Assembly (NCBI RefSeq): GCF_001044235.1
Contig: NZ_JYNL01000010.1
Coordinates: 78,497-142,496 of the forward strand
DNA: 64,000 bases
DNA from: Mycolicibacterium chlorophenolicum
GTDB lineage: Bacteria > Actinomycetota > Actinomycetes > Mycobacteriales > Mycobacteriaceae
Direction: 5' to 3'
Position 1 is the first letter of the stretch, and every line of letters begins with the position of its first letter. This document shows positions 22,048 through 30,029 of the stretch, piece after piece. The notes under the pieces were generated by a model. That model saw only the letters and a list, made by a program, of their open reading frames with translations. It did no database searches and was not told where the DNA came from. Made by a program: the position numbers and the translations under genes.

Positions 22048-22538
22048 TTCTGCTCCTGTTTGATGTGGTCGAAGAATGCAGCGAATTCGTCTGGTATGTA
22101 GGCGATTTCGAGGTAGGGCACACCGGCGTCGGCGGCCGAGAGGTAGGCGAAGCGCATGCCGCCGGGCATCGTGCCCGCCATGGCGACCTCGGCGCCGTCG
22201 CGCTGCGCGTCGCGCACCGCCGTGTCGAACGCGTCGCCATCGGGGGCGGCCCGGCACACGTGGTGCAGGCCGGGTCCGCTGCGGTCGAGGAACTCGGTGT
22301 AGACGCTGTCCCCGCGCACCGGGGCGATCACCTCGAGCTGGGTGTCACCGGCGTAGCTCAGCGCGATGTCGGCGACGTGGTCGGCGGGGCGGCCGCGGTA
22401 GGTGCACGTCTGCGGGCCGAAGTGCACGCCGGGCATGCGCACCCATGTCTTGGCGCCGAGCAGTGCGCTCAGCGCCGCCTCGGTGGCCGCCAGATCGCGG
22501 GTCACCCACGCAATCTGGACAGGTGTCTGGTCAAGCAT
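22044..22538 (-). CDS. VOC-superfamily (glyoxalase/dioxygenase-fold) protein
   Basis: A 164-residue protein with two beta-alpha-beta-beta-beta units. The first is IAWVTRDLAATEAALSALLG to DTQLEVIAPV, the second GPGLHHVCRAAPDGDAFDTAV to VPYLEIAYIP. Candidate metal ligands are the Glu in QLEVI, the His pair in LHHVC and the Glu in YLEIAY, as in methylmalonyl-CoA-epimerase-like and extradiol-dioxygenase-like members. The actual reaction cannot be named. Its stop overlaps the start of the flavoprotein gene (GTGA), so the two are coupled. A palindrome of KstR type lies 34 bases before its ATG. Confidence 0.85.
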   Translation of the reverse strand: MLDQTPVQIAWVTRDLAATEAALSALLGAKTWVRMPGVHFGPQTCTYRGRPADHVADIALSYAGDTQLEVIAPVRGDSVYTEFLDRSGPGLHHVCRAAPDGDAFDTAVRDAQRDGAEVAMAGTMPGGMRFAYLSAADAGVPYLEIAYIPDEFAAFFDHIKQEQK

Positions 22539-22572
22539 CGGTTCGAGAATATCGCCACCGGCCCGCCCAAGC

Positions 22573-22586
22573 TAGAACGTGTTCTA
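22573..22586. promoter_or_regulatory. KstR-type palindrome (TNNAACNNGTTNNA) before the VOC-flavoprotein operon
   Basis: tagaacgtgttcta is a perfect 6+6 inverted repeat and fits every fixed position of the known operator of KstR, the TetR repressor of mycobacterial cholesterol catabolism. It lies 34 bases before the VOC start on one side and 45 bases before the divergent secreted-protein ATG on the other. KstR itself is not in the window. Confidence 0.6.
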
Positions 22587-22631
22587 CTTTCGGTCGCTAA
22601 CGCGGGGTCGGCGGGACCCGATAGTCCGGTC

Positions 22632-23153
22632 ATGCGTGCACTTGTCGTCCCACTGGTGGTGGCCGGGCTGCTGGCCGGCGCCGCACCGGCGGCGGCGACC
22701 CCGCCCGGTTTCCCCGACCTCGACGCGTTTCCCGCGGTCGATCCGGCGGGCTACCAGGTCTTCGGGGCGCACCCGAGCATGTCGGGCTGGGTCTTCAGCA
22801 CCCCCGCGGGCCTGCGCTGCCAGGACAGCCTGATCCCGGATCTCGGCATCTACTGTCGGGGTCCGCTGCCGGGCTCCTCGTCCGGGGTCTCGACGGCGTC
22901 GGTGTCGCTGACGCACGCCGGCGAGATCGGGCACGACGACGTGGGAACCGACGAGGGGTCCTATCCCCTGCTGCCGACGGGGTCCCGGTTCGCGGCGGGC
23001 AACGGCGTGGTCTGCGCCGTGCCGACCGCGGACACGCTGGCCTGCCGCGCCGCCAAACCCGACTCCTGGCCGGTCGACACCCCGGATCCCCCCGACCGGC
23101 ATTACGGCGAGCACGGATTCGTCCTCGCCCCCGCCGGCAGCTGGACCTACTGA
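22632..23153 (+). CDS. Small secreted protein of unknown function
   Basis: A 173-residue protein with a clear Sec signal peptide: a hydrophobic core LVVPLVVAGLLAGAAPAAA, with cleavage expected after about ATP or AAA near residues 22-24. The mature part has four cysteines (GLRCQD, IYCRG, VVCAV, LACRA) in two pairs, suggesting disulfides, and no domain I recognise. The pattern (GWVFSTPAGLRCQ... GIYCRGPLPG... VVCAV) is common in mycobacterial secreted hypotheticals. It is divergent from the VOC gene across the KstR-type box, and its stop overlaps the TetR gene's stop by seven bases, tail to tail. The longer upstream frame is not used. Confidence 0.8.
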   Translation: MRALVVPLVVAGLLAGAAPAAATPPGFPDLDAFPAVDPAGYQVFGAHPSMSGWVFSTPAGLRCQDSLIPDLGIYCRGPLPGSSSGVSTASVSLTHAGEIGHDDVGTDEGSYPLLPTGSRFAAGNGVVCAVPTADTLACRAAKPDSWPVDTPDPPDRHYGEHGFVLAPAGSWTY

Positions 23154-23827
23154 GCGAGCATCCCGGTCAGCAGCGCGACCTGCGTGTCGAACGCGAGCGC
23201 GGGGTCGGTGAGGGTGTCGGATCCGTACTGCCCGAACACCTCCAGGCTGATCGCGCCGACCAGCGCCGCCCACAGCACCAGACACTTGGTGAGCGTCGCA
23301 TCGTCCACGGAGACCGCGAACTCGGCCCGTAGACTCTCGAAGTCCGAGGAGAGTGGTTGCGGCGCCGCGCTTTTCGCCGACGGGATGTCGCCGGCGGCCG
23401 CCCCGGCGGCGACGACCGCGAACAGCGTGCCGACCACGCGGGTGCCGGGGCCGACGGTCCGGTCGCGAGGGGCGTGGTAGCCGGGCACCGGGCTGCCGTA
23501 GAGCAGCGCCCAGCTCGCCGGCTGGTCGACGGCCCACCGCCGGGCCGCACGGGCGACGGCCGCCAGCTGTGCCCGCCAGTCGTCGCCGGCGGCCCCCCGC
23601 GCATCGTCGACGGCGTCGGCCAGCTCGGTGTAGGCGTCGACGAGCAGCAGGGTCAGCAGGTCGTCGCGGCTGGCCACGTACCGGTAGACCGCCGAGGACA
23701 CCATGCCGAGGTCGCGGGCGATCGCCCGCAGGGACAGGCCCGCTGCACCGTCGGTGATCAGGTGGCGCCGGCCCAGCTCGACGATGCGGCGCTCGATCCG
23801 GTCACGGCTGTCCTGTCGGGTGCCCAC
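23147..23827 (-). CDS. TetR-family transcriptional regulator (Rv1816 position)
   Basis: A 226-residue regulator with the TetR helix-turn-helix RRHLITDGAAGLSLRAIARDLGMVSSAVYRYVASRDDLLTLLL near residues 19-61 and a C-terminal ligand/dimer domain of the WHG type (ARRWAVDQPASWALLYGSPVPGYHAP). It occupies the place of Rv1816, between the protease and flavoprotein genes. GTG 23827 is chosen because it gives the normal length before the helix-turn-helix. It is divergent from the Ddn-like reductase, and the 108-base gap holds two strong palindromes, so it probably represses itself and that reductase. Confidence 0.92.
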   Translation of the reverse strand: MGTRQDSRDRIERRIVELGRRHLITDGAAGLSLRAIARDLGMVSSAVYRYVASRDDLLTLLLVDAYTELADAVDDARGAAGDDWRAQLAAVARAARRWAVDQPASWALLYGSPVPGYHAPRDRTVGPGTRVVGTLFAVVAAGAAAGDIPSAKSAAPQPLSSDFESLRAEFAVSVDDATLTKCLVLWAALVGAISLEVFGQYGSDTLTDPALAFDTQVALLTGMLAQ

Positions 23828-23848
23828 GCCGCCAGTGTGACATATCCG

Positions 23849-23912
23849 AGAGCAGTGCTCTTGAATTTCTCGTGCGGCCGTGTCACGCTGGAAGCGAGAG
23901 CAGTGCTCTCGC
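23849..23912. promoter_or_regulatory. Two TetR-type palindromic operators in a divergent promoter
   Basis: Site 1 is agagcagtgctct (23849-23861), a perfect 13-base palindrome. Site 2 is the perfect 19-base palindrome gcgagagcagtgctctcgc (23894-23912), with the same 13-base core. Their centres are 48 bases apart. Both lie between the divergent TetR gene and the Ddn-like gene, as expected for two dimers controlling both promoters. Confidence 0.85.
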
Positions 23913-23935
23913 ATTCGAACCGGAAGGAAACCACC

Positions 23936-24376
23936 ATGTCCGAGCGCTACGACGTTCCGGGGCGGGCCACCCGCCTCTTCAACGGCCTGATCCGGCGACT
24001 GGCCGAGCGGGGAGTCAGTGTCCAGGGCAGCACGGCGTTGCGCGTGCGGGGCCGCACCAGTGGGGAGGTCCGCTCGGTGGTGGTCAACCTGCTCACCGTC
24101 GACGGCCGCGACTACCTCGTGTCGCCGCGCGGCAACACCCAGTGGGCCCGCAACGTGCGCGCCGCCGGCGACGTCGAGACCGGGCCGCGTCACCGACCCC
24201 GGCGCCGCGGCGTCGTCGAGGTGCCCGACGACGCGAAACCGGCGCTGCTGCGGCGGTACCTGGACCGGTGGTACTGGCAGGTCAAGGGCCATACCGGCGG
24301 GCTGACACCGGCGTCGAGCGACGGGCAGGTCCGGGCGGCCGCCGGCTCGATCCCGGTGTTCGAGCTGACGGGTTAG
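23936..24376 (+). CDS. Ddn-like deazaflavin (F420)-dependent nitroreductase-family protein
   Basis: A 146-residue split-beta-barrel protein of the F420-binding Ddn family. Typical blocks are RLFNGLIRRLAERGVSVQGSTALRVRGRTSGEVRSVVVNLLTVDGRDYLVSPRGNTQWARNVRAAG and LRRYLDRWYWQV. Members reduce quinones or xenobiotics with F420H2. The stretch GDVETGPRHRPRRRGVVEV (about residues 79-97) is more arginine/proline-rich than in relatives I know, and could reflect local divergence or a compensated frame change. AAGGAAA precedes the ATG. It is divergent from a TetR gene whose two palindromic operators lie directly upstream, so inducible expression is likely. Its stop overlaps the protease stop tail to tail by four bases. 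Confidence 0.82.
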   Translation: MSERYDVPGRATRLFNGLIRRLAERGVSVQGSTALRVRGRTSGEVRSVVVNLLTVDGRDYLVSPRGNTQWARNVRAAGDVETGPRHRPRRRGVVEVPDDAKPALLRRYLDRWYWQVKGHTGGLTPASSDGQVRAAAGSIPVFELTG

Positions 24377-25083
24377 GGCTGCGCCGCCACCGGCGTGATC
24401 GTCGCGGACGCGGCGGAGATGGTGTCCGCACGGGCCTCCTGGCTGGCCGTTTGCCACGACACCGCCGCCGGGAACGTGCCCCAGGTGCTGTTGAAGACGC
24501 CGATGAGCACGGTGCGGCCGTCGGGAGTGGTGGTGTAGACCGGTCCGCCGGAGTCGCCCTTGCGGCTCACCACGCCGTTGGCCATCGTGAACCAGCCGTT
24601 GTTGACCGCGTCGACGGTGCCGCAGCTCTCCCCGGTCACCACGCCGAAATGGCACACCGGCATGCCCGCCACCGGCAGTACGGCCGGATCGGTGACCAGC
24701 ACCTTGCCGCTGGGCAGCACGTTGTTGGCCGCGGCGGTCGGCAGCAGCTGGATCACCTGCCAGTCGGCGATCTGGTGGTTGGTGTCGATCGTGGTGCCGT
24801 CGGGAGTGTTGTCCCGGAACGAGACCTGGGTGCCGATCACGGTGCCGCCCTTGTCGGTGACGGTGCCCGAGGCCCGGCAGTGGCCCGCCGTGAACGCGAT
24901 GCGGCTCTGAGGGTCGACGTAGCCCAGCGTGCACAGCACCGAGTCCTGGTGGATCTCCATGCCCGGGTGGACGAGCACGTCGGGTTGGGCGTTGGCCGGG
25001 GCCGACGGCACCAGCAGTGCGGCCAGGCAGGCCAGCAGCGCGGGCAGCATCTTCGGTCCTCGCGACGGCGGTCGATTCGACAC
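24373..25083 (-). CDS. Secreted trypsin-like serine protease (Rv1815 type)
   Basis: About 236 residues with a Sec signal peptide (SNRPPSRGPKMLPALLACLAALLVPSAPANA, cleavage after ANA). The catalytic triad is readable: His in AFTAGHC, Asp in the QIADWQVIQ region and Ser in RKGDSGGPV. Four cysteines (LCTLG, GHCRA, VCHFG, ESCGT) can form the two disulfides of small chymotrypsin-fold enzymes. It corresponds to Rv1815. GTG 25083 gives a basic n-region; the ATG at 25050, with GAGG upstream, would start inside the signal peptide and is less likely. Substrates are unknown. It lies between the Ddn-like gene and the lectin-LysM gene. Confidence 0.87.
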   Translation of the reverse strand: MSNRPPSRGPKMLPALLACLAALLVPSAPANAQPDVLVHPGMEIHQDSVLCTLGYVDPQSRIAFTAGHCRASGTVTDKGGTVIGTQVSFRDNTPDGTTIDTNHQIADWQVIQLLPTAAANNVLPSGKVLVTDPAVLPVAGMPVCHFGVVTGESCGTVDAVNNGWFTMANGVVSRKGDSGGPVYTTTPDGRTVLIGVFNSTWGTFPAAVSWQTASQEARADTISAASATITPVAAQP

Positions 25084-25225
25084 AGCCCCTCCACTCTCCC
25101 CGGATGAGTTCTCGGCGACCGCCGGACATCGGGGTGATACCCGCGTGCTCCGACGGTGTAACCGGCTCATCGCGGGCCGATAACGGGGCGTTACACGCGG
25201 GACGGCGTGCCGGGCCGCGCCGCGG

Positions 25226-25870
25226 TCAGGGGATGGTGAGGACCTGACCGGGGTGGATGAGGTCCGGGTTGGTGATGCCGCTGGCGTCGGCGATGGCCCG
25301 GTAACGGTTCCCGTCGCCGTAGAACCGCTCCGCGATCGCCCACAACGAGTCGCCCGAGACCACGGTGTAGGTGCGCGGCGCGGGCGGCGGCGGCGGGGGT
25401 GGTGGCGCGGGCGCTTCGGCGGGGACGGGCGCCGGCGCGCTCTGCGGCTGCGCGACGGCCTCCTGCTCCGTGGCGGCCTGCGGCTGCGCGGTCGCCGGCT
25501 GGTCGGCGGTCTCGGCCGCGGGCGGCGCCGGAGCGTCGTCGGTGTGGGTGTTCGATGCCCAGGCCGGGCCGTCGAACCCGTAGAGAACGAGGTTGCGGTC
25601 GTCCTGAAGCACCAGGCGAACGTCCTTGGCGCCCTTGGTGTCGCTGTGCCACACCGGCTTGTCGCGGGTGTACAGCACGAAGTTCCCGTCGGTTTGCACC
25701 TCGGCGCGGACGACGTCCTGTCCGTCGGTGGCCGTGGCCCAGACGGCGCGCCCGCGTTCTGTGAGCACGAGGTTGCCGTCGTCCTGCAGCGTCAGCGCGT
25801 AGGCGCCGTTGCGTGACGTCAGCGATTGCCCTCGGTCCAGTTTCTCGCCCTTGAGAAGTCTGTCGCTCAT
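25226..25870 (-). CDS. Two-domain lectin: B-lectin (beta-prism II) plus LysM
   Basis: A 214-residue protein. Residues 1 to about 110 form a bulb-type mannose-binding lectin with three QxDxNxVxY-type sites: QDDGNLVLT (Tyr replaced by Thr), QTDGNFVLY and QDDRNLVLY. A Pro/Ala/Gln-rich linker follows, then a C-terminal LysM domain (YTVVSGDSLWAIAERFYGDGNRYRAIADASGITNPDLIHPGQVLTIP) that binds peptidoglycan-type glycans. No signal peptide is seen. The same architecture is known in M. smegmatis (MSMEG_3662), in the same neighbourhood. It may bridge mannosylated glycans and cell wall. The gene stands alone between two intergenic gaps. Confidence 0.93.
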   Translation of the reverse strand: MSDRLLKGEKLDRGQSLTSRNGAYALTLQDDGNLVLTERGRAVWATATDGQDVVRAEVQTDGNFVLYTRDKPVWHSDTKGAKDVRLVLQDDRNLVLYGFDGPAWASNTHTDDAPAPPAAETADQPATAQPQAATEQEAVAQPQSAPAPVPAEAPAPPPPPPPPAPRTYTVVSGDSLWAIAERFYGDGNRYRAIADASGITNPDLIHPGQVLTIP

Positions 25871-25949
25871 GTCGGTGTCTCTCTCTCGCTCAGGTGCGAG
25901 AGACGCTACTCAGCGCCGAGAGCCCGGGGTGAAGATTTAGAGATTCGTC

Positions 25950-27356
25950 TCAAGAATCGAAGCCCAGGCCCGCGGCGTCGAGGGCGCGCAGCAGCAGGTT
26001 GCGGCGCCCCGCGTTGTGGTCGGCCCGGTCCAGCGACCACCGGGTGGCCTGGATCCCGGCGCTGGCCAGCGGCTCGGGCGGGAACGGCAGCGGCTTGCGG
26101 CGCACCATCTCCAGCCGGGTGCGCGGGGTGGAGACGCCGTCCAGCAGATCCAGGCAGACGTCGGCGGCGAACCGGGTGGCGCCGACGCCCAGGCCGGTGA
26201 ACCCGTTGACGTAGGCGACGCGGCCTTCCCGCGCCAGCCCCCAGTGCGCGCAGAACCGGGTGTTGGTGTCGATCGGGCCGGCCCACCGGTGGGTGAAGCG
26301 CACGTCGTCGAGGGCGGGGAAGGTCAGGAAGAAGTGGGCGGCCAGCCGCCGGTAGCTCGCGGTGCGGTCCTCGTAGGCGGACGTGACCCGTCGGCCGAAG
26401 TGGTACACCGCGTCGTAGCCGCCCCACACGATCCGGTTGTCCATCGACAGCCGGTAGTAGTGGAACTGGTTGGCGGAGTCGCCGATGCCCTGGCGGTTGC
26501 GCCACCCGATGCGGTCCAGCTGGGCGTCGGTCAGCGGTTCGGTGGCCAGGACGTAGTCGTAGACCGGCACCGTGTAGAGCCGGTTGCGGCGCAGCAGGCT
26601 GGGAAACACGTTGGTGGCCAACACGATCTGCCGGCACGTCAGCGTCGGGCCGTCGGTGTGCACCCGGATCGACGCGCCACCCGAGTCGATCCCGCGGGCC
26701 GTCGTGTGCTCGAAGATCTCCACGCCCGCCTCCCGGCAGGCCCGGGCGAGCTCGAGCGCCAGCTTCGCCGGGTTGACGATCGCGCAGTCGTCGGCGCTGA
26801 ACAGCCCGGCCAGATAGGTCGGTGAGTGCACCTCCTCGCGCACCCGCGCGGTGTCGAAGAACTCGCCGTGCTTGTCGGCGGCGGCCTCGGCCAGCCAGGC
26901 CACCTGATGCTGCTCGGTGGCCACGGTCAGCATGCCGGTGCGCTGCCATTCGACGTCGAGGCCGAGCTCGGCGATCTCGGCGGCCATGCCGTCGAGGTTC
27001 TCCATGCCCAGTGCTTCGAGGGTGTCCATCTCGTCTGGCCAGCGGGACTTCCCGTTGTCGTAGCCGTGGGTCAGGCTGGCGTCGACGAATCCACCGTTGC
27101 GCCCGGACGCGGCCCAGCCGATGCGGTCGGCCTCGATCAGGATCACCCGCCGGTCGGGATGGCGGCGTGCGGCATGCAGCGCACTCCACAGCCCGGTGTA
27201 GCCGCCGCCGATGACCAGCAGGTCGGCGGTGACGGGACCCGACGGCGGCGGGTAGTCCGGCCGGGGCGTGTCCAGCCAGACCGAGCCCAGCGTGCTGCCG
27301 GACAGCGACCGGTCGATCAGCGCGGGGTCGACTGGGGCATCGAAGACGGTCTCCAC
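25950..27356 (-). CDS. FAD-dependent amine/amino-acid oxidase (DAO family)
   Basis: About 468 residues. The Rossmann motif VIGGGYTGLWSALHAARR appears near residue 42, ATG-type second FAD block QIVLATNVF in the middle, and GFTGLGVGATRFAADV near the C-terminus; these fit the DAO/GlpO family that includes gamma-glutamylputrescine oxidase and sarcosine oxidase. The amine substrate cannot be named from sequence. Start choice is open: GTG 27356 (VETVFDAPVDPAL) begins 10 bases after the desaturase-like gene, while ATG 27380 overlaps it; neither has a strong ribosome site. It is co-directional with the desaturase and esterase genes and probably read with them. Confidence 0.85.
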   Translation of the reverse strand: METVFDAPVDPALIDRSLSGSTLGSVWLDTPRPDYPPPSGPVTADLLVIGGGYTGLWSALHAARRHPDRRVILIEADRIGWAASGRNGGFVDASLTHGYDNGKSRWPDEMDTLEALGMENLDGMAAEIAELGLDVEWQRTGMLTVATEQHQVAWLAEAAADKHGEFFDTARVREEVHSPTYLAGLFSADDCAIVNPAKLALELARACREAGVEIFEHTTARGIDSGGASIRVHTDGPTLTCRQIVLATNVFPSLLRRNRLYTVPVYDYVLATEPLTDAQLDRIGWRNRQGIGDSANQFHYYRLSMDNRIVWGGYDAVYHFGRRVTSAYEDRTASYRRLAAHFFLTFPALDDVRFTHRWAGPIDTNTRFCAHWGLAREGRVAYVNGFTGLGVGATRFAADVCLDLLDGVSTPRTRLEMVRRKPLPFPPEPLASAGIQATRWSLDRADHNAGRRNLLLRALDAAGLGFDS

Positions 27357-27366
27357 ACCGCGCAGA

Positions 27367-28299
27367 CTACGGCGTGACATGCGCTGTGGTCTCGCTGCCG
27401 GCCACACTCGCGGGTTCCCAGCCGGGCGGGCCGAAGACGTAGCCGAGTTTGTCCCGGAACCGCCGCGCGGCGCGCACGTCGCGGCCGATCGCGACGTACT
27501 CGCGCGTCTGCAGGCGCCAGATGTTGAACGTGTTCACCGGTTTGGTCAGCCCGTAGTGCGGCCGGAACACCTCGGGCTGGAAGGTGCCGAACAGCCGGTC
27601 CCAGATGATCAGGATGCCGCCGTAGTTCTTGTCGAGGTAGATCTGGTCCATGCCGTGGTGCACCCGGTGATGCGAGGGGGTGTTGAACACGAACTCGACG
27701 GCCCGCGGCAGCGTGCCGATGCGCTCGGTGTGGATCCAGAACTGGTAGACGAGGCTGACCGAGAAGCTGAAGAACACCATCCACGGCGGAACGCCCAACA
27801 GCGGCAACGGGATCCACATCAGGATCTCGCCGCTGTTGTTCCATTTCTGGCGCAGCGCGGTCGCGAAGTTGAAGTACTGGCTGGAATGGTGGGCCTGGTG
27901 GGTGGCCCAGATCAGCCGGACGCGGTGGGCGATGCGGTGGTAGCAGTAGAACAGCAGATCCACCCCGACGAGCGCGATCACCCACGTGTACCACTGGGTG
28001 GCCGACAGGTGCCACGGCGCCAGATAGGTGTAGATCGCCGCGTAGCCCAGCAGCGCCAGGAACTTCCACGCGCCCATCGTCGCGACCGACACCAGCCCCA
28101 TCGAGATGCTGGCCCAGGAGTCACGCGTCAGGTACGCGCCGGCGGCGGGCCGCCCCGGTTCCGGTGACCGTCTCTGCGCCACAACGTGTTCGAGCTTGCG
28201 GGCTGCGGTCCACTCGAGGATCAGCAGCAGCAGGAAGAACGGGATCGCGAACAGCACCGGGTCGCGCATCTGCGGGGGCAGCACGTCCAGGAAGTCCAC
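27367..28299 (-). CDS. Sterol desaturase/fatty-acid hydroxylase family membrane protein (Rv1814, Erg3-like)
   Basis: A 310-residue integral membrane diiron enzyme. The three histidine clusters of the family are present: HRIAHR, HQAHHSS and HHRVHHGMD, followed by HTERIG/HYGL histidines. About four hydrophobic segments surround them (FAIPFFLLLLILEW, YTWVIALVGVDLLFYCY and others). It matches Rv1814, annotated erg3 as a C5-sterol-desaturase-like protein; real activity on sterols in mycobacteria is not shown. An alternative is hydroxylation of a fatty acid or lipid. It follows the esterase by 15 bases and precedes the FAD oxidase by about 10, so the three form an operon. Confidence 0.9.
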   Translation of the reverse strand: MDFLDVLPPQMRDPVLFAIPFFLLLLILEWTAARKLEHVVAQRRSPEPGRPAAGAYLTRDSWASISMGLVSVATMGAWKFLALLGYAAIYTYLAPWHLSATQWYTWVIALVGVDLLFYCYHRIAHRVRLIWATHQAHHSSQYFNFATALRQKWNNSGEILMWIPLPLLGVPPWMVFFSFSVSLVYQFWIHTERIGTLPRAVEFVFNTPSHHRVHHGMDQIYLDKNYGGILIIWDRLFGTFQPEVFRPHYGLTKPVNTFNIWRLQTREYVAIGRDVRAARRFRDKLGYVFGPPGWEPASVAGSETTAHVTP

Positions 28300-28314
28300 G
28301 TCGCTCCCCCGCTC

Positions 28315-29886
28315 CTACCGGAAGCTCAGGATGTCGTCGCCCCAGGCGCGCCGTACCGGCCCGTCGAGGTCGTCGATCACGGAGTCCTGCCGGTCGATGA
28401 CCAGCGTGGCGCGGTCGTCGGCGCCGTAGGGACGCCACTGCGGTTCGCCGGCCGGCCCCGTCGGCACCCCGCCGCGCGCGAAGTTCGTCCAGCGTGCGCG
28501 CACCCGGCGCGACACCTGTTCGCCGGCCGCGCGGCCGCCGAGGGCGAACATCGGATCCCGGCGTACCGCACCGAGATTGCCCCAGACGAACGGCAACTCG
28601 GTGGCGTGCGCGGCGTGCAGGCGCAGCAGCCGCAGCATCGGGGTGGCGAAGTCGAAGCGGTACAGATACACCGGCGCGGAGGTGCGGTGACCGTCGGCGA
28701 ACCAGATCGACGGCATCCGGAAGCCGAGGTCACCGGCCAGGCCCAGCCCCTTGCCCTTGCGGCGGCCCCGGTAGATCCCCTCGAGCTCGCGCTGCGCGGG
28801 CAGGGAGAGCTCCGGCTGCTCGGCCGCGATCTCGGCGAACATCGCCCGGATGGACTCCGGCTTGATCGGCATCAGCGGCGACTTCATGTAGCGGAACAGG
28901 GCCGCCTCGTTGCGGTTGGTGCCGATGATCAGCGGCACCGGATGCGTCTGGCCGGCCCGCGCCAACCGCACGGGATAGTCGGGGATGATGTCGCGGTCGA
29001 CGATCGGCGCGAACGCCAGCCGGCCGGGGGTGTGCACCGGCACCTCGTCGAACACGGTGCGCGACGCGGCGACGATCGCCTCGATCGGCACGTCCGCCAG
29101 TCGTGACAGCTCGTCGCGGCCCACCCCGACGACCTCGAGGAAGCGGGCGGCGATCCGGCTGGCCGGCTCCGCGTCGTAGGACGACGTCACCGGGGAGCTC
29201 TGGGCGATCGCGGCGTGGAACAGGCCCTTGGCCGCCGGGCTGCCGAGCAGCGTGGTCACCACGCCGGCGCCGGCCGATTCGCCGAAGAGCGTGACCTGGC
29301 CGGGGTCACCGCCGAAGGCGGCGATGTTGTCGCGCACCCACTCCAGCGCGGCGAGCACGTCGCGCAGGCCGAGGTTGGTGGCGAACCGCTCGGAGTCGGC
29401 ACCCAGGGTGGCCAGCTCGAGGAAGCCCAGTGCGCCGAGCCGGTAGTTGACCGTCACCACGATGACGTCGCCGTCGGCGGCCAGCCGTCGGCCGTGGTAG
29501 AGCGGCTGGCTGGCCGACCCGAGGATGTAGGCGCCGCCGTGCACCCACACCATCACCGGCTTGCCGGCACCGGCTTCGGTACCCGACGGCGCCCACACGT
29601 TGAGGCGCAGGAAGTCCTCGCCCTGCGGGGCGCCGAGGTCGATGGGGATGCGCGGATCGGTGGGCTGCGGGCACACCGGGCCCACGCGGGTGGCGTCGAA
29701 CGGTTCGGTCCACGGGGTCGGCGCCTGTGGCGCCCGCCAGCGCAGGTCACCGACCGGCGCGGCAGCGTAGCGGACCGCTTTCCACGAGGCGACCACCCCG
29801 TCGTCGGCGCCGCGGACAGGCCCGTAGGTGGTGTCCACAATTGGCCGTCCGTCCGCATTGCTGCGGGTCGTCGCCTCCGCGGTCAT
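28315..29886 (-). CDS. Type B carboxylesterase/lipase
   Basis: A 523-residue alpha/beta-hydrolase of the cholinesterase/carboxylesterase family. The oxyanion motif is MVWVHGGAYILG, the nucleophile elbow FGESAGAGVV, the acid lies in GTNRNEAALF and the His in HAAHATELPFVWG. It reads like the para-nitrobenzyl-esterase/LipT group. The ATG at 29886 (MTAEATTRSNADGRP) has AAGGAG eight bases upstream. It is the first gene of the esterase-desaturase-FAD oxidase run and is divergent from the flavoenzyme at 30030, with a palindrome in the shared promoter. No signal peptide is seen, so it is probably cytoplasmic; the natural ester is unknown. Confidence 0.92.
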   Translation of the reverse strand: MTAEATTRSNADGRPIVDTTYGPVRGADDGVVASWKAVRYAAAPVGDLRWRAPQAPTPWTEPFDATRVGPVCPQPTDPRIPIDLGAPQGEDFLRLNVWAPSGTEAGAGKPVMVWVHGGAYILGSASQPLYHGRRLAADGDVIVVTVNYRLGALGFLELATLGADSERFATNLGLRDVLAALEWVRDNIAAFGGDPGQVTLFGESAGAGVVTTLLGSPAAKGLFHAAIAQSSPVTSSYDAEPASRIAARFLEVVGVGRDELSRLADVPIEAIVAASRTVFDEVPVHTPGRLAFAPIVDRDIIPDYPVRLARAGQTHPVPLIIGTNRNEAALFRYMKSPLMPIKPESIRAMFAEIAAEQPELSLPAQRELEGIYRGRRKGKGLGLAGDLGFRMPSIWFADGHRTSAPVYLYRFDFATPMLRLLRLHAAHATELPFVWGNLGAVRRDPMFALGGRAAGEQVSRRVRARWTNFARGGVPTGPAGEPQWRPYGADDRATLVIDRQDSVIDDLDGPVRRAWGDDILSFR

Positions 29887-29911
29887 CGCTGATCTCCTTC
29901 GATCGACAGCC

Positions 29912-29927
29912 GGTACGTAACTGTACC
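29912..29927. promoter_or_regulatory. Inverted repeat in the divergent esterase/flavoenzyme promoter
   Basis: ggtacgtaactgtacc has perfect GGTAC/GTACC arms around six bases and partial symmetry inside. It lies 25 bases before the esterase ATG and 102 bases before the start at 30030. The shape fits a TetR-type operator, but no regulator gene is adjacent. Confidence 0.45.
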
Positions 29928-30029
29928 AGCGGCGTGCTCCGCCGAGATCGCCCCGACGGCGCGGCACGACAAAGATTCTCGCTGCTCACAACTCTCCCGC
30001 GCCGCGCCGCCCCTCCCTACGGTGCCGCC

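Noticed and set aside
20444..22240. Alternative 598-residue minus frame over the flavoprotein
   Set aside because: Same region in another frame; the FAD motifs and terminal coupling are in the frame ending at 20539.
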